The translations under genes were made by a program, and so were the position numbers. From Labia minor (Eukaryota > Arthropoda > Insecta > Dermaptera > Spongiphoridae): DNA of 64,000 nucleotides. The notes beneath the pieces were generated by a model, which was given only the letters and a program-made list of their open reading frames with translations, was not told where the DNA came from and searched no databases. The stretch covers positions 44,532,734-44,596,733 of the forward strand of contig OY720350.1 in NCBI GenBank assembly GCA_963082975.1, read 5' to 3'. Positions 49,393 through 61,400 of the stretch are shown piece by piece (positions within the stretch are counted from its first letter, which is position 1; every line of letters starts with the position of its first letter).

Positions 49393-50867
49393 CAGCTATT
49401 CTCCAAGGGGTCCATGTGGACCCCCTGGGGGTCTATGATCACCAAGGGGTCTATTGGGGGTCTATGGATGTCTCTTTAGTAAAAAATAAATTAAAAGGGG
49501 AGATTTAAGAATAAAACTTAGTAATTGTAGGCCAACATAAAAGAAATCGCACAAAAACGTCAAGTCCATCCATCACACTAATATTATAATTTTGTAAAAT
49601 ATTAATGTTTTTGTTTAAGCAAGATCAAATTTCCCGCAAATTGGATATTTTGAAATTTTGAAATATCTAAGGTCAGAGAAGACAAGACAGGTCACGTGAC
49701 ACAGGGTTGCAAAATTCGAATGTTTTTGTACAGTCTAGTGTTTTCTGAGTCTTTGGATTGCTCTATGATCGCTTCTTTCCACGTGAGAGACGCCCTATTT
49801 GTGTTTGGCTTCCATAAGGTGAGGTTTTATTGGAAGACCTCTCAGATTCGAACAGAAACCATTCTTTTTGGTTTGTTAAAATTCTCCTTTCTTTAATTCT
49901 TGCTGCTCAGGTTGTATTAAAATTGCTATATTAATTAATTTGTTTAATGTGTAATTAAATCTTATTTCATAATTTCATTTATTTACATATTTGAGGTCCA
50001 GTGGAGAAATATTGTGCGATCTCCATTGTATTTTATTAGTTAATTCTTTTATTAAATTGTTTAATTTTAATTTTAAATTAAGATTATTTGTTTTATATGT
50101 TTAGTCGTTTTCATCTCAAACCTAGTTGTATACTGCTTTTTTTTATATATCTTTTTATCTTTTGGAATATACATTACTTTATTTATAAATATATCAGAAA
50201 AACGAGATTAAAATTGTTTTATTTGTTAATTCTTTCTTTATACCTTAAGGAGATTTAGGTGGGTTGAATTGACTGTGGTTGGAGAGCTTTCAGTATTTTT
50301 ATTTCTTATTTTATTTAAGTAAGAATTAGAAATCTCGTGTCTGCAAAATTCGGATCACCCAGAGACGATTTATGTATTTCTTATGATTTAAGAAATTATA
50401 TGAGTCTAACTGGTCCATTGGTAAGTATCGTTTGAATTAAAAGGTTTTGTTAATTTTCCTTTTTGATAAAACAAAATTAACTGGCGACCTTGACGAAAAC
50501 CTTATATTTGCATTTGATTTATATTATTAATGTAAATAACCCAACCCATTGTTAACGCAGAGAAGGGAATTGATTTATGCACTGAAGCATATTTTCAATT
50601 GGGATCTTTTTTGCGTTAACAGTTTTTTTTTATTATGTGTTAAATTTAATCATTAAAAATATAGATATAATTATTGATATTTCAGTTTCTTTCTTCTAAA
50701 CAATTTCCCCTCATTTTCCTATTACTATGTGTTTTAAAATGAGTCGTCTGTGGTAGCTTTTGCACACACACAATTAGATGTATATATATATATTCCTTAG
50801 GTAGGGGTCTATGAAATAAATAAAATTCCTACAGGGGTCTATGGAAGAAAAAGTTTGAGAACCCCTG
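49393..50867. mobile_element. hAT-like element, about 1.5 kb, possibly deletion derivative
   Basis: Ends CAGCTATTCTCCAAGGGGTC and GTTTGAGAACCCCTG are inverted repeats. Flanks TTCTATAC and TTCTAAAC match at 7 of 8 bases. Subterminal GGGGTCTATG repeats line both ends. The interior (49680-49900) is GC-balanced, with a short open frame and a GTGAGG donor-like site, as expected for the 5' part of an autonomous parent. No transposase core was seen. Confidence 0.75.
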
Positions 50868-51884
50868 TTCTAAACAGTCTTTTTTTGAAGCTTATGTTGA
50901 GAATGGTTTATATATTCTTGAACTGTTAGAAAAATTAAAAACTTTGAGTTTCATGTGAAAAACAAAGAAATTAGTGGAGAGCCAAGAGTTTATGTTTAAA
51001 GAAGCACTATTAAGGGGAAATATAATGCTAAACACAAGAAAGACTTGAACTAAACAATTGAAGTGACTTATCAATCAATTTCATTTTTTTTTTTAAAAAT
51101 CCTTAATTTCCTAATTATATTTTTAACGGAATTTTGTAAATTAAACCACATATTGATATTTGTTATTGTAAATTTATTCAAAAAATACAAACATATACAC
51201 AACGTTTCGATTGCTACTTCTGCAATCGTTATCAAGCGACTGCACTGTTCGAGCGTCCAGTGACAAGTCATATTTTTATTTTATATTTCTTCTATAACTA
51301 TACTAACTATAATTCGATGAAATTTTAGAAAGATTTTAATACTTATTTTCTTATATCCTCTTCTATAATGTTCATATAAATTTACAATTACTAACAAGAT
51401 CAAGATCTTGTAATCAATATTAATATTATTCATCATATAATATAACTCTGTGTAAACTTCTAATTATATATTTTACAAATAATTGTAGTTTCAAAATCTA
51501 TCGGAAATTAAAGATAAACATCTTTCACAATATTACAAGTGAATTAAAATGAGAAGAAAAAAAAAACAGGATCGATTAATCGATAAATTACAATAAGCGG
51601 TGAGAGAAAATGAACATTCAATTCGAACCGATTACTCTCTTCCTGTAAACAAACTCTCTATGGCGAAGATTTGAACTTCCGTGCCCCGAAGGAAAATAAG
51701 AGAGCAACCGAATATTCAACCCGCTCAACACACTCTCGTTTAATTGCTTTTTGCACACTTGAACTGGGTGGATTATATTTCAGCATCGACGAGATTTTCA
51801 ATTAATAATAATTGAAATCTTCTGCTAAAATTGAACAGGAGTGCGGGTTGTATTCATCACAACATTCGATCGTAAACAATTAAA
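50868..51884. other. Intergenic stretch with small unclassified pieces
   Basis: 51184-51260 contains ACGTTTCGATTGCTACTTCT and a GTTATCAAGCGACTGC piece, reminiscent of retroelement debris. 51600-51850 is moderately GC-richer with no frame. No gene was supported. Confidence 0.3.
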
Positions 51885-52496
51885 AATAAGTTGACCTGTG
51901 GCCAGGTCCGAACCGACCACCGGTTTGAAGTAAATTAATTTCCAGCTACAGAAACAATTTCAAATAATTTTAATATATTTATTAATGCAATAAAAAACAA
52001 ATATGGATATAACATAAAAATTTTTAATTTTATTTTATTTATAATATATATGTAAGACCAGGCTGTTATGTCATGAATGGTTGGATGACGTCATATAATT
52101 TTAAATTAAGAAAAAACTAATAAAGATGATTTTTCTTGAGGATAATACCAATACAAAGTGCATGATTCGTGGTGGTATGTAAAAAAATCTCCTCATGTGA
52201 AATTTGGTGTGAAAATAACCCTTCCCTTCCTATCGTCGATCGCTAATACTACCACTTCCGGGTTCCGGATTTGCACTAAAAGTTGATCAATCCATCATAC
52301 TGATGCATTAAGTAAATATACCAAATTTCATCAAAATCCGTTGAGCCGTTCAAGCTGAACACATCTATATGGACGGACGGACAGACGGACAGACATCATG
52401 CTAAAAATACTTTTTTTCTGTTAATAAAATGCATGATTCGTGGAGATATGTAAAAATCTGGTGAAATTTGGTGTGAAAACGCTAAAATACCTCGGT
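51885..52496 (-). mobile_element. Repeat family B copy B4, degenerate 5' end
   Basis: The plus strand runs from AATAAGTTGACCTGTGGCC to a damaged terminus: CTCGGT remains where intact copies have CGTCGGTCGGT. It has an ACGGACGGACAGACGG microsatellite. It ends about 190 bases upstream of the first gustatory receptor gene. Confidence 0.7.
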
Positions 52497-52576
52497 AAAA
52501 ATTGTTTAATAAATAAATAAATACACACTCATCAATAAATTAGTGAATTTAATATAAAAAACTAATTATTGATTTT

Positions 52577-52683
52577 AAAACCCCTCCTATACTCTCTTAT
52601 CTAATCAAGAATTAAAAGTATATTTACTTAAAAAGGCATGCGAAGCTCTTTTTATTAGTTAATGTAATTTAGAAACGTTAAGA
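52577..52683 (+). promoter_or_regulatory. Conserved upstream block of receptor gene 1
   Basis: AAAACCCCTCCTATACTCTC, TTATCTAATCA, a GAAGCTCTTTTTATTAG segment and TTAAGA before the ATG are shared with the regions upstream of the other two receptor genes. Conservation in non-coding sequence suggests the 5'UTR and core promoter were duplicated and kept. The transcription start is not known. Confidence 0.5.
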
Positions 52684-55600
52684 ATGGACTTTTGTGAATT
52701 AACAAAAATTTCTTATTATTTGAGTAAAATTTTTATTGTCAATCATATAATAATTAAGGGGGAGCCATTTGAACGCCATTTCAATGTATCATTAATATGG
52801 AGTTTGTTTTTTATAATAATCCTTATTCCTATTTTATTTCTTTATTTTTATCTTTCAAGTATTTATCAATTTCACAACGGAATTACAACAACAAATAGTA
52901 TATTGATTCTTTTTGAAAGAGTAAGTTTTAATTTGTTTTTGTTTTTTTTTTCCAAAGAATACAAATATTAATTTAATATTTAGTTTTTGGATCCTTTCGT
53001 ATGCACTATATATATTATAATCAACTTCATTTTACGGCACAAAGAAGTGGAATGTCTCTATTTATTAAACCAATTAGAAGTCCCAAAAAATATAAGAAAC
53101 AGATTTTTTGTCCGTTTTATATTCTTAATACTAATATCCTGTTTTGCAATAATGCAAGTATTTTTTGAACTCTATAAGATATATTACCATGACTATTATT
53201 TCATCATCTTTTATCAGGTAAATATTAAAACAATTTTGTTATTTTTTTTTTTATTCTTCAATAACTAATAAGAAATTATCGTTTACAGAACATTAACAAA
53301 TTTTTTATTATTTAATTGTTACTTAATTTTTTTAATATATTTAAATTATAGTAATAAAAAAATAATTCAATGATAATATGTTGTAACTTTGTTGTATTTT
53401 TTCAATAAATTAAAATTATGATTAATCAGTCAATTAATATTTGATAATCTGCTTATTTGAAACAAATATATTTATCTTTTGATGAGGGGAGATTTTTAAA
53501 AATATATTAATATTTTCATATACTCCGGGTGGGAAAAAGAAAAATATAATTATAGGATAGATATGTACGAGGGTAGTCTGAAAAGTTTCTGACTTGACCA
53601 AGACGATGTTTTTCAATTTTTTTTTTGTTTTATTTTTCAAAATTCAAGATAGCTGAGATCTGTACGATGTCAGCTGAACGTGTGCGAAATATTTTGCAAA
53701 ACCATTTGAATATGGAAAGCTGTGTGCAACGTGGGTGCTGCATTTCCTAACGTTAGACCAAAAATTGCTTCGAAAAACCAATTCTAACGACAATTTAGCG
53801 CTGTAGGCGTAATCCAAACGAATTTTTGCGTCGATTCATAACTGTTGATGAGACTTGAATTAAATTAAATTAAATTTAATTAACTAATTAATTAAATTAA
53901 TTAGAACACCGTTATGAGAAATGTATCAGTGTTGATGGAGATTATGTTGAAAAATATAGCAAAAAAAAATATTGAAAAACATCGTTTTTCTTAGCTAGGT
54001 AGGAAACTTTTCAGGCCACCCTCGTATATGCCTTAATCTCAAATTACAAAGTTTTCTTATGTTCGTATTATTTTTCAATAAATCAAAAAGTTTTAAAACA
54101 AAATGAAACTGTTTATTTTTATTATTAAATTGCAATAAAATACCTAAAATAGGACACCAATTTTAATCCAATCGGATGTCTTGAATATGACATATGTGAA
54201 GTTGAAACAAAAAATATAGAGGTGGCTCGATTTTTTTGTCCGCGAGTGTATATATATACACACGTACACACACATACACACACAAACTGATAACAATATC
54301 TTTATCTCGCCTAGATTAGATGGACCCTTTGATGGGATATTCATCACTCAGTGATATACTTTATTTTTTACTTTTATATTGGTCTCATAATAATTAAGTA
54401 ATAATAAGTAGATTAATTGTAACGAAATATAAAATATATTGTTCTTATTCTAAAATTTTCATTTGGTTAACAAATTTGTAAAAACTACAAATATACGAGG
54501 GCAGGTCAATAAGTCCGTTAAATGAAATGGCAAGACTGCTCCGATCAGCTGACCCCTGTCGAAATTTGAACCAACTGTGTCTTTTAGTTTTTGTTTGATA
54601 TCCATTTATAGCAGACTACCTCGTGATTTGAGAAGAAAATGGAAAAAAGTGAATTTCCTATGCTCATTAAGCATTATTTTTTGGATGTGGCTATTTATAC
54701 ATAGTGTATGTATACTCAATTGGCTATTTATACAAACAGTATGTATAAGAAATTAGCTATTTATGCATACATATTTTAAACTACAGTTTATTTTTACAAT
54801 TCAAATGACAATTTGTTTTTTTTTTAATAAGAATATAAATAATATTGATATGATTAATAAAAATAATAGTAAACATTGACTTAATAGATTTCAAATTAAA
54901 ATAAAATGTAATAATATTGATATAAATTAATAAAAATAATAGTAAACATTGATTTAATAGAAATTAAAATTAATATAAAATGTATCACTATTCAACATTT
55001 CGATTCATTCATTTCTCATTGCTTCATTATTCAAGTGAATATACAAATATGGGTTTATTAATAAAAATCGCTTTAAGAACTCTTCTATGAATAATATTTA
55101 TTAGTATAATAGAATAGTTGATATAATTAATAAAAATAATAGTAAACATTGACTTAATAGATTTAAAGTTAAAATATAAAATGTAATATAATATTATTAT
55201 AAACTTTTTGGTTAGTTAGTACGTTAAATGTAACTACAATAGCTAATTTCTTATACATACGGTATGTATAAATATCCAATTGCGTATACATACTGTATGT
55301 ATAAATAGCCACATCCTTATTTTTTTCGTTCGTAACCGTGGATCCATCACAACACACCAAACGCAGGCAAAACTGGGATGAATCGGCACCAAAGGTGTCC
55401 TCGATCCTCAAACAATAATAATAATTAATTACCACTGAATATATCTTTATTTTTTGTTCAATAAAAGCAATAGATTCAAATTCATTAATTTCTTGATTGA
55501 TTTGCAGATGCATCATTCTATTATTTTGATGCTAACAGTATTTAATATTGTTGCATTCATTGATAATAATCTTTTTTATGAAAGAATTCTATTTATTGGT

Positions 55601-57712
55601 TGGCTAATCAAAGATCTGAATAACAAATTAAAAAATAATATTAATATGCATTTAATTAAACCTGTAAGTAACATTCCAATAAAATTTAAAATATTATAGT
55701 TATTTCTCATAAATATATAAATTATATATCAAAATTTATTATAACAGATTGATATGGCTCAACATTATGGTTTCCTGATTAAATTGGCAATCAAAATCAA
55801 CAATAATAATAGTATCAAATTGATTCTGTGTGCTGTTGTAACGTTTTGGAATGTGCTTTATTCTACTTACTCCTTGATCGTATATAGACAATTACTATTA
55901 GTTATGATCAATTTTATATTTTGGATATTAATAATCATTCTTCGATTCATCATCTTAGTTGGAGTTTGCCAATGGTGCAAAAATCAAGCAAGTTTTATTT
56001 TTTGTTTTAATAATTTATATATTTTTTTTTTATTATTATTAAAATAATAATTAGAAGGTTTAGAGCAGTGTTTTCCAAACTCTTTTGATCCACGGACTTC
56101 ATTTCATAGTCAAAACTTGCCCACGGATCCTCTTTCATAGTAAAAAACCTTTTCCACGGACCCTAAGTGAAAGGCCATACTCTAATCACTCGGGTGCTAT
56201 CATATCCATGGATAAGAAAGAGAAGTCATTTGATGATAGCTCGGTTCATTCGAACTTGGTTTTCGTGGTTATCACTTGTATTTTATGCATCTATCTACAT
56301 TTATATTTTGCTTATAACGTAAAAATTGCTAACAATTATTCATATTATTTATTTTATTTCCATATTAATAAGATTGTGTCACAATTTATTTTTACCGACC
56401 GACGATAGTAAGGGAGATATTGTTTTCACTCCAAATTTCACATTTGGAGATTTTTACATTTCTCCACGAATCATCCATTTTCTTTTAAGAAAAAAGTATT
56501 TTTAGCATGATATATGTCCGTCCGTCCGTCCGGATAGATGTGCACAGCTTGAACGGCTCAACGGATTTTGATGAAATTTGGTATATTTACTTAATGCATC
56601 AGTATGATGAATTGATCAATTTTTGGTGCAAATCCGGAAACCGGAGGTGGTTGTATTAGCGATCGACGATAGGAAGGGAAGGGTTATTTTCACACCAAAT
56701 TTCACACGAGGAGATTTTTTTTTATATATCTCCACAAATCATGCACTTTGTATTGGTTATTTCCTCGATAAAAATCATCTTTATTAGTTTTTTCTTAATT
56801 TAAAATTATATGACGTCATCCAGCCATTCATGACGTCAAAGCCTAGTCTTACATATATATTATCAATAAAATAAAATTAAAAATATTTATGTTCTATCCA
56901 TATCTGTTTTTTATTACAGTTATAGATATATTAAAATTATTTGAAATTGTTTCTGTAGCTGGAAATTAATTTACTTCAAACCGTCGGTCGGTACGGACCT
57001 GGCCACAGGTCAACTTATTTTTTTATTTAACTTTGCGCAGATCCCCTGACATTGGTCAAGGACCCTCTGTATGATCCAAGGGTCCCCTTGGAGTCCGTAA
57101 GGACCACTTTGGGAACCACTGGTTTATAATTTTCGATTGTAAATGAATTTATTAAGTAATCCTTTTTCTAAAATTGTTTATTGATTATTGATTAGGTTTA
57201 ATTGATTAATTCATTTCATTTTTCTGCATAATTTAGGCAAAAGATACTGTTTTTATAGTGGATAATTTAAAATTATCTTCAAAAGGAATATTTCTCGATG
57301 AGGTAAGAAATAAAATTAATTTTAAACATAAAAATAAATTTAATTATATTTATATTTATTGATTAGCCTTATTTAACCTTTATTAACATAAGAAATATTG
57401 GAATAATAAGTTTTACCATAATATTAAACCAGGTTAAGTACTTCTATTTTTATTTTTAGCTGAGAACATTTTCAGAGATTCTAACACATAATTTAGATTT
57501 TGAATTTACTGCAGGGTATCTATTTTCTTTTGATTTCAAATTATTATATGCGGTGAGTTTTTTGTACATTAATTGAAAAAAATTATTGAATAATTTTAAT
57601 GTTTTTTTATGTTCATATATTGATCTAAATGGAATTTTATTTTCAACAGATGACTGGATCAATTACGACATATTTAGTAATTCTATTTCAATTTCATAAT
57701 TTAAAAGAATAA
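52684..57712 (+). CDS. Gustatory receptor family member 1, 362 aa, GC donor at intron 4
   Basis: Seven-helix insect chemoreceptor of the gustatory (7tm_7) family, a ligand-gated channel in taste neuron membranes. Exons: 52684-52920, 52984-53217, 55508-55663, 55748-55987, 57237-57302, 57460-57552, 57650-57712; all introns are phase 0. Hydrophobic helices begin with SLFFIIILIPILFLYFYL (about residues 40-57). The last exon has TTYLVILFQF, the TYhhhhhQF family signature. Intron 4 begins GCAAGT instead of GTAAGT, the only non-canonical site. The sister gene has GT at the same place. Read-through would stop within about 20 codons and lose the last helix. Intron 2 contains two mariner remnants and intron 4 a hAT element. 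All exons are open, so it may be functional, or newly crippled. Ligand unknown. Confidence 0.85.
53566..54026. mobile_element. mariner deletion derivative, about 460 bp
   Basis: TACGAGGGTAGTCTGAAAAG at the left and AACTTTTCAGGCCACCCTCG then TA at the right are inverted ends at TA sites. The interior retains a short transposase-like N-terminal piece after an ATG near 53670, then AT-rich filler. It lies in intron 2 of receptor gene 1. The element cut by the window start has the same ends. Confidence 0.75.
54494..55425 (+). mobile_element. mariner remnant interrupted by a palindromic MITE
   Basis: The left end is TACGAGGGCAGGTCAATAAG, with a transposase-like start MEKSEF near 54640. After the insertion at 54683-55316, a later part of the transposase appears in two frames near 55330-55410 (WIHHNTP, then WDESAPKVSSIL). 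The mariner itself has an internal deletion and frameshift. It lies in receptor gene 1 intron 2. Confidence 0.6.
54683..55316. mobile_element. Palindromic MITE, 634 bp, with about 9-bp target duplication
   Basis: Starts GGATGTGGCTATTTATACAT and ends in its inverse, TATAAATAGCCACATCC, with arms of about 90 bases. TTATTTTTT flanks both sides (54674-54682 and 55317-55325), although T runs blur the exact length. Inside, a unit of about 70 bases with AATAATAGTAAACATTGA is repeated three times. The class is unclear. Confidence 0.7.
56066..57121. mobile_element. hAT-like element split by a B insertion, in receptor gene 1 intron 4
   Basis: Ends CAGTGTTTTCCAAACTC and TTTGGGAACCACTG are inverted repeats; flanks share only GTTTA. 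Repeated CCACGGACC and AAGGACC motifs line the ends. Family B copy B3 is nested at 56394-57019. Confidence 0.65.
56394..57019 (+). mobile_element. Repeat family B copy B3
   Basis: Complete: ACCGACCGACGATAGTAAGG at the start, a GTCCGTCCGTCC microsatellite, CCGTCGGTCGG and the GACCTGGCCACAGGTC hairpin at the end. It is nested in a hAT element, as B1 is. Confidence 0.75.
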
Positions 57713-58409
57713 ATGAAAATAGATGAAATGACTATTATATTCTATTTATTTAAAAAAATTTATTAATAAAATAAATATATTTATTTATATATATTTGAAT
57801 AAAAGTTTTTTATTTAACTAAATACATTATATTTTCTTTTATTATAAATAATTAAATATTTAATTTCAAGAGAGAATTGCAACCGATAGTTTCTTTTTTC
57901 AGATGAGATTAAAAACTACTACCAGTAGTATCAATACATTCTGATGAAGATATTCTACTCTCACTCTATTTTTATTAATCCTTATTCATTCATTCTAATT
58001 TAGCCATTACTAAAACATAATTATGATTTTAATCTAGTTTTTACAAATAAAATCGATTCGAATTAAAGTTAATTTACTTAAAAGGTAATTTTATTAGGAA
58101 AACTTAATAAATGTCAATTTCAATATTTTGAACATTAATATTAATAGAAATGAAAGTTTACAGAGAATTTTTAATTTAAAAAAAGTATTTTTTTTAAATT
58201 TTAATTTGTGATATATGTATATATATATTATTATCAAAACACTAGCCAAAATAAACAAATTTACAAATTATTGAGATGGCGTCTAATTAAATTGATTATT
58301 CTTTACAAAACCCCTCCAATACACCCTTATTTAATCAAGGATTAAAAATTTACTTAAAAAGACATACGAAGCTCTTTTTATTAGTTAATGTAATTTAGAA
58401 TCGTTAAGA
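57713..58409 (+). other. Spacer between receptor genes 1 and 2, with conserved upstream block
   Basis: AT-rich. 58317-58409 repeats the block found upstream of receptor 1 (AAAACCCCTCCAATACACCC, TTATTTAATCA, GAAGCTCTTTTTATTAG, TTAAGA then ATG). AATTTACAAATTATTGAGATGG is also shared with the region before receptor 3. No other gene. Confidence 0.5.
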
Positions 58410-61400
58410 ATGGACTTTTGTGAATTAACAAAAATTTCTTATTATTTGAGTAAAATTTTTATCGTCAATCATATAATAATAAAAGGGGAACCATTTAAAC
58501 GCCATTTCAATTTATCATTAACATGGAGTTTATTTTCTATTCTAATTCTTCCTCCTATTATATTTATTTATTTTTATTTTACTAGAAGTTATCTATTCCC
58601 ATACGGAATTAATATCACAAATGGCACATTGATCATTTTTGAAAGAGTAAGTTTTAATTTTTATTTTCTACAAGAAGTGAAATATATTAATTTAAAAAAT
58701 TTTTTCTCCAAGTTTTTGGAACCTTTTGTATGGACTATATATATTATAATCAACTTTTGTGTACGGCACAAAGAAATGGAATGTCTCTATTCAATCAATC
58801 AATTAGAAGTTCCTAAAAATATAGGAAATAAATTTTTTATCCGTTTTATCTTCTTGATTCTAATATCCAGTTTTGTAATAATGCAAGTAACTTCCGAATT
58901 TTATAAGATTTACCACTCAGACGGTTATTCCATGGTTTTCAAAGAGGTAAATATTAATAACAACTTTGTTCTAATTTCTACTTTCTATATTTGTATTTAA
59001 AAAAAAATATTATTTATTCAGTAATAATAGGACATTAATCAATAATTAACTCAAAGTTTTTAAAAATAAAACTTCTTCAGTTCTTGATTATAATAATACT
59101 TCATCTTAGATCCTCGTAACGATGGGTGAGCAGAAAGAATAACGAGTAATATAGAACACTGAGATAACATGGATATACTGGCGATATACGAGGGCAATTC
59201 ACAAAGTAGGTTACGTTTTGGAATTAAGACCAAAACTAGTACAGGAAAATGTTTTTATTATATACCTTTGAAAGAACAACTAAAATACTATTTTTCTACA
59301 TAATCGCCAAAAAATTTGAGACATTTATGATAGCGATGAACGAGCTTCGAAATTCCTTCTTCATAGAAATCCGCCGCCTGAGTGTGGTACCACCTGGCAC
59401 AAAACTTGTGATAGCCTAACTTTTGAGATAAAATTCCGTACAATAAAGTTCGTGAAATTTGCGGAAAACTGAAGGAAAGTTCGGTTATGGTGAAACGACG
59501 GTGAAAAAAAATGAACTGTTGGAAAAGATCAATGAAAAAATTAGAGGAAACATTTTAATAATATATATTATAAGAATAAGTGAATTATATATATATTTGA
59601 CTACCTCCACTCGGACTAGCCCCTAATCTTTCATAATTTAGAAGTTTAGCTTTCTTTTTACCGACCGACGATAGTAAGGGAGGTATTGTTTTCACACCAA
59701 ATTTCACATGTGGAGATTTTTACATATCTCCACGAATCATGCATTTTCTTAACAGAAAAAAGTATTTTTAGCATGATGTCTGTCCGTCCATCCGTCCGTC
59801 CGTCTGTCCGTCCGTCCGTCCGTCCGTATAGATGTGTACAGCCTGAACGGCTGAACGGATTTTGATGAAATTTGGTATATTTACTTAATGCATCAGTGGG
59901 ATGAATTGATCAACTTTTGGTGCAAATCCGGAAACCGGAAGTGGTAGTATTAGCGTTCGACGATAGGAAGGGAAGGGTTATTTCCATACCAAATTTCACA
60001 TGAGGAGATTTTTTACATATCATCACGAATCATTCACTTTGCATTGGTTTTATACTCGAGAAAAATCATCTTTATTAGTTTTTTCTTAATTTAAAATTAT
60101 ATGACGTCACAGCCTGATCTTGCATATATATTATAAATAAAATAAAATTAAAAATATTTATGTTATATCCATATCTGTTTTTTATTACATTAATAGATAT
60201 ATTAAAATTATTTGAAATTGTTTCTGTAGCTGGAAATTAATTTATTTCAAACCGTCGGTCGGTTCGGACCTGGCCACAGGTCAACTTATTTAATTTTGTT
60301 CTGTCGTCTTTACTTTTAAACATATTTAATAATTTTAATATAAATTTTACTTATATGAATAAACATATGATCATTATTTGGTTAAAAATTTCATAAAAAT
60401 AATAAAACTTTTATAAATTCAAGGTGGACCATTCGATCTTTATATTTAATATAATTTTTAATATTGTTACACTTATTGATAACAATCTTTTTTACGAGAA
60501 AATACTTTTTATTGGTTGGATATTCAAAGATCTGAATAATAATTTAAAAAATAATATTAATATACATTTAATTAAACCTGTAAGTATATATATATATATA
60601 TATTTATATAATAAATAAATTTATATGTTGAAAGAGAGATAATTCCAACTTGATTAATGAGATTTGAATCAAAACAATTCATTGCCTTATTTTTAAAAAA
60701 AATTTGGAGTTCTGGGTCTTACAATTAGTCTGTGTGAATAAAATTCATAGTTTATATTTTAGATTGAATGGTTAATCAATGTTTGACTTACTGAGTTCTG
60801 AATCCCTCAATTCTACCGATCGGTTAATTTTTGACGGTGTCTGTAATAGTTCGAGGATATTTCGACTTTGAAAAACACATTAGTTCTAATTTTACCCCCT
60901 TTTATTTAACTCAAAATACTAATTCACACAGTTTCACAAGAGTAGAAATCCGGAATTATATTTTCAAAAAAAAAATTTTCACTAAAACCTAAATAGTTAT
61001 AAATTTCTCTCTCTCATTATATATATATATATATATATATATTAATCATAAATTGTTGTAACAGATTGATATGGCTCAACATTATTGTTTCCTGATTAAA
61101 TTGGCAAGCAAAATCAACAAGAATTATAGCATCAAATTGATTCTTTGTTCAGCTGTAACGTTTTGGAATGTGCTTTTTGCTACTTACTCATTGATTGTAT
61201 ATAGACAATTAGTCTTGGTTATGATCGCTTTTATGTTTTGGATGTTGATCGTTATTGCTCGATTCATTATTTTAGTTGGTGTTTGCCAATGGTGCAAAAA
61301 TCAAGTAAGTTTTATTTTTTTATTTTATTTATTTATATATTTATTAACTAAAATAATAATAAGAATAGAAACGTCTTGCTAATGTTTAAAATAATAATTT

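Noticed and set aside
49696-49896. 66-codon frame with a methionine start
   Set aside because: Lies inside a hAT-like element, with no transposase motif or continuation; at most a 5' exon remnant of the parent transposon.
54144-54347. Minus-strand frame with VCVCMCVYVC
   Set aside because: Translation of a CACACA microsatellite; no conserved features.
56085-56408. 107-codon plus-strand frame in receptor gene 1 intron 4
   Set aside because: It runs through a hAT end and into repeat B3, with no family features.
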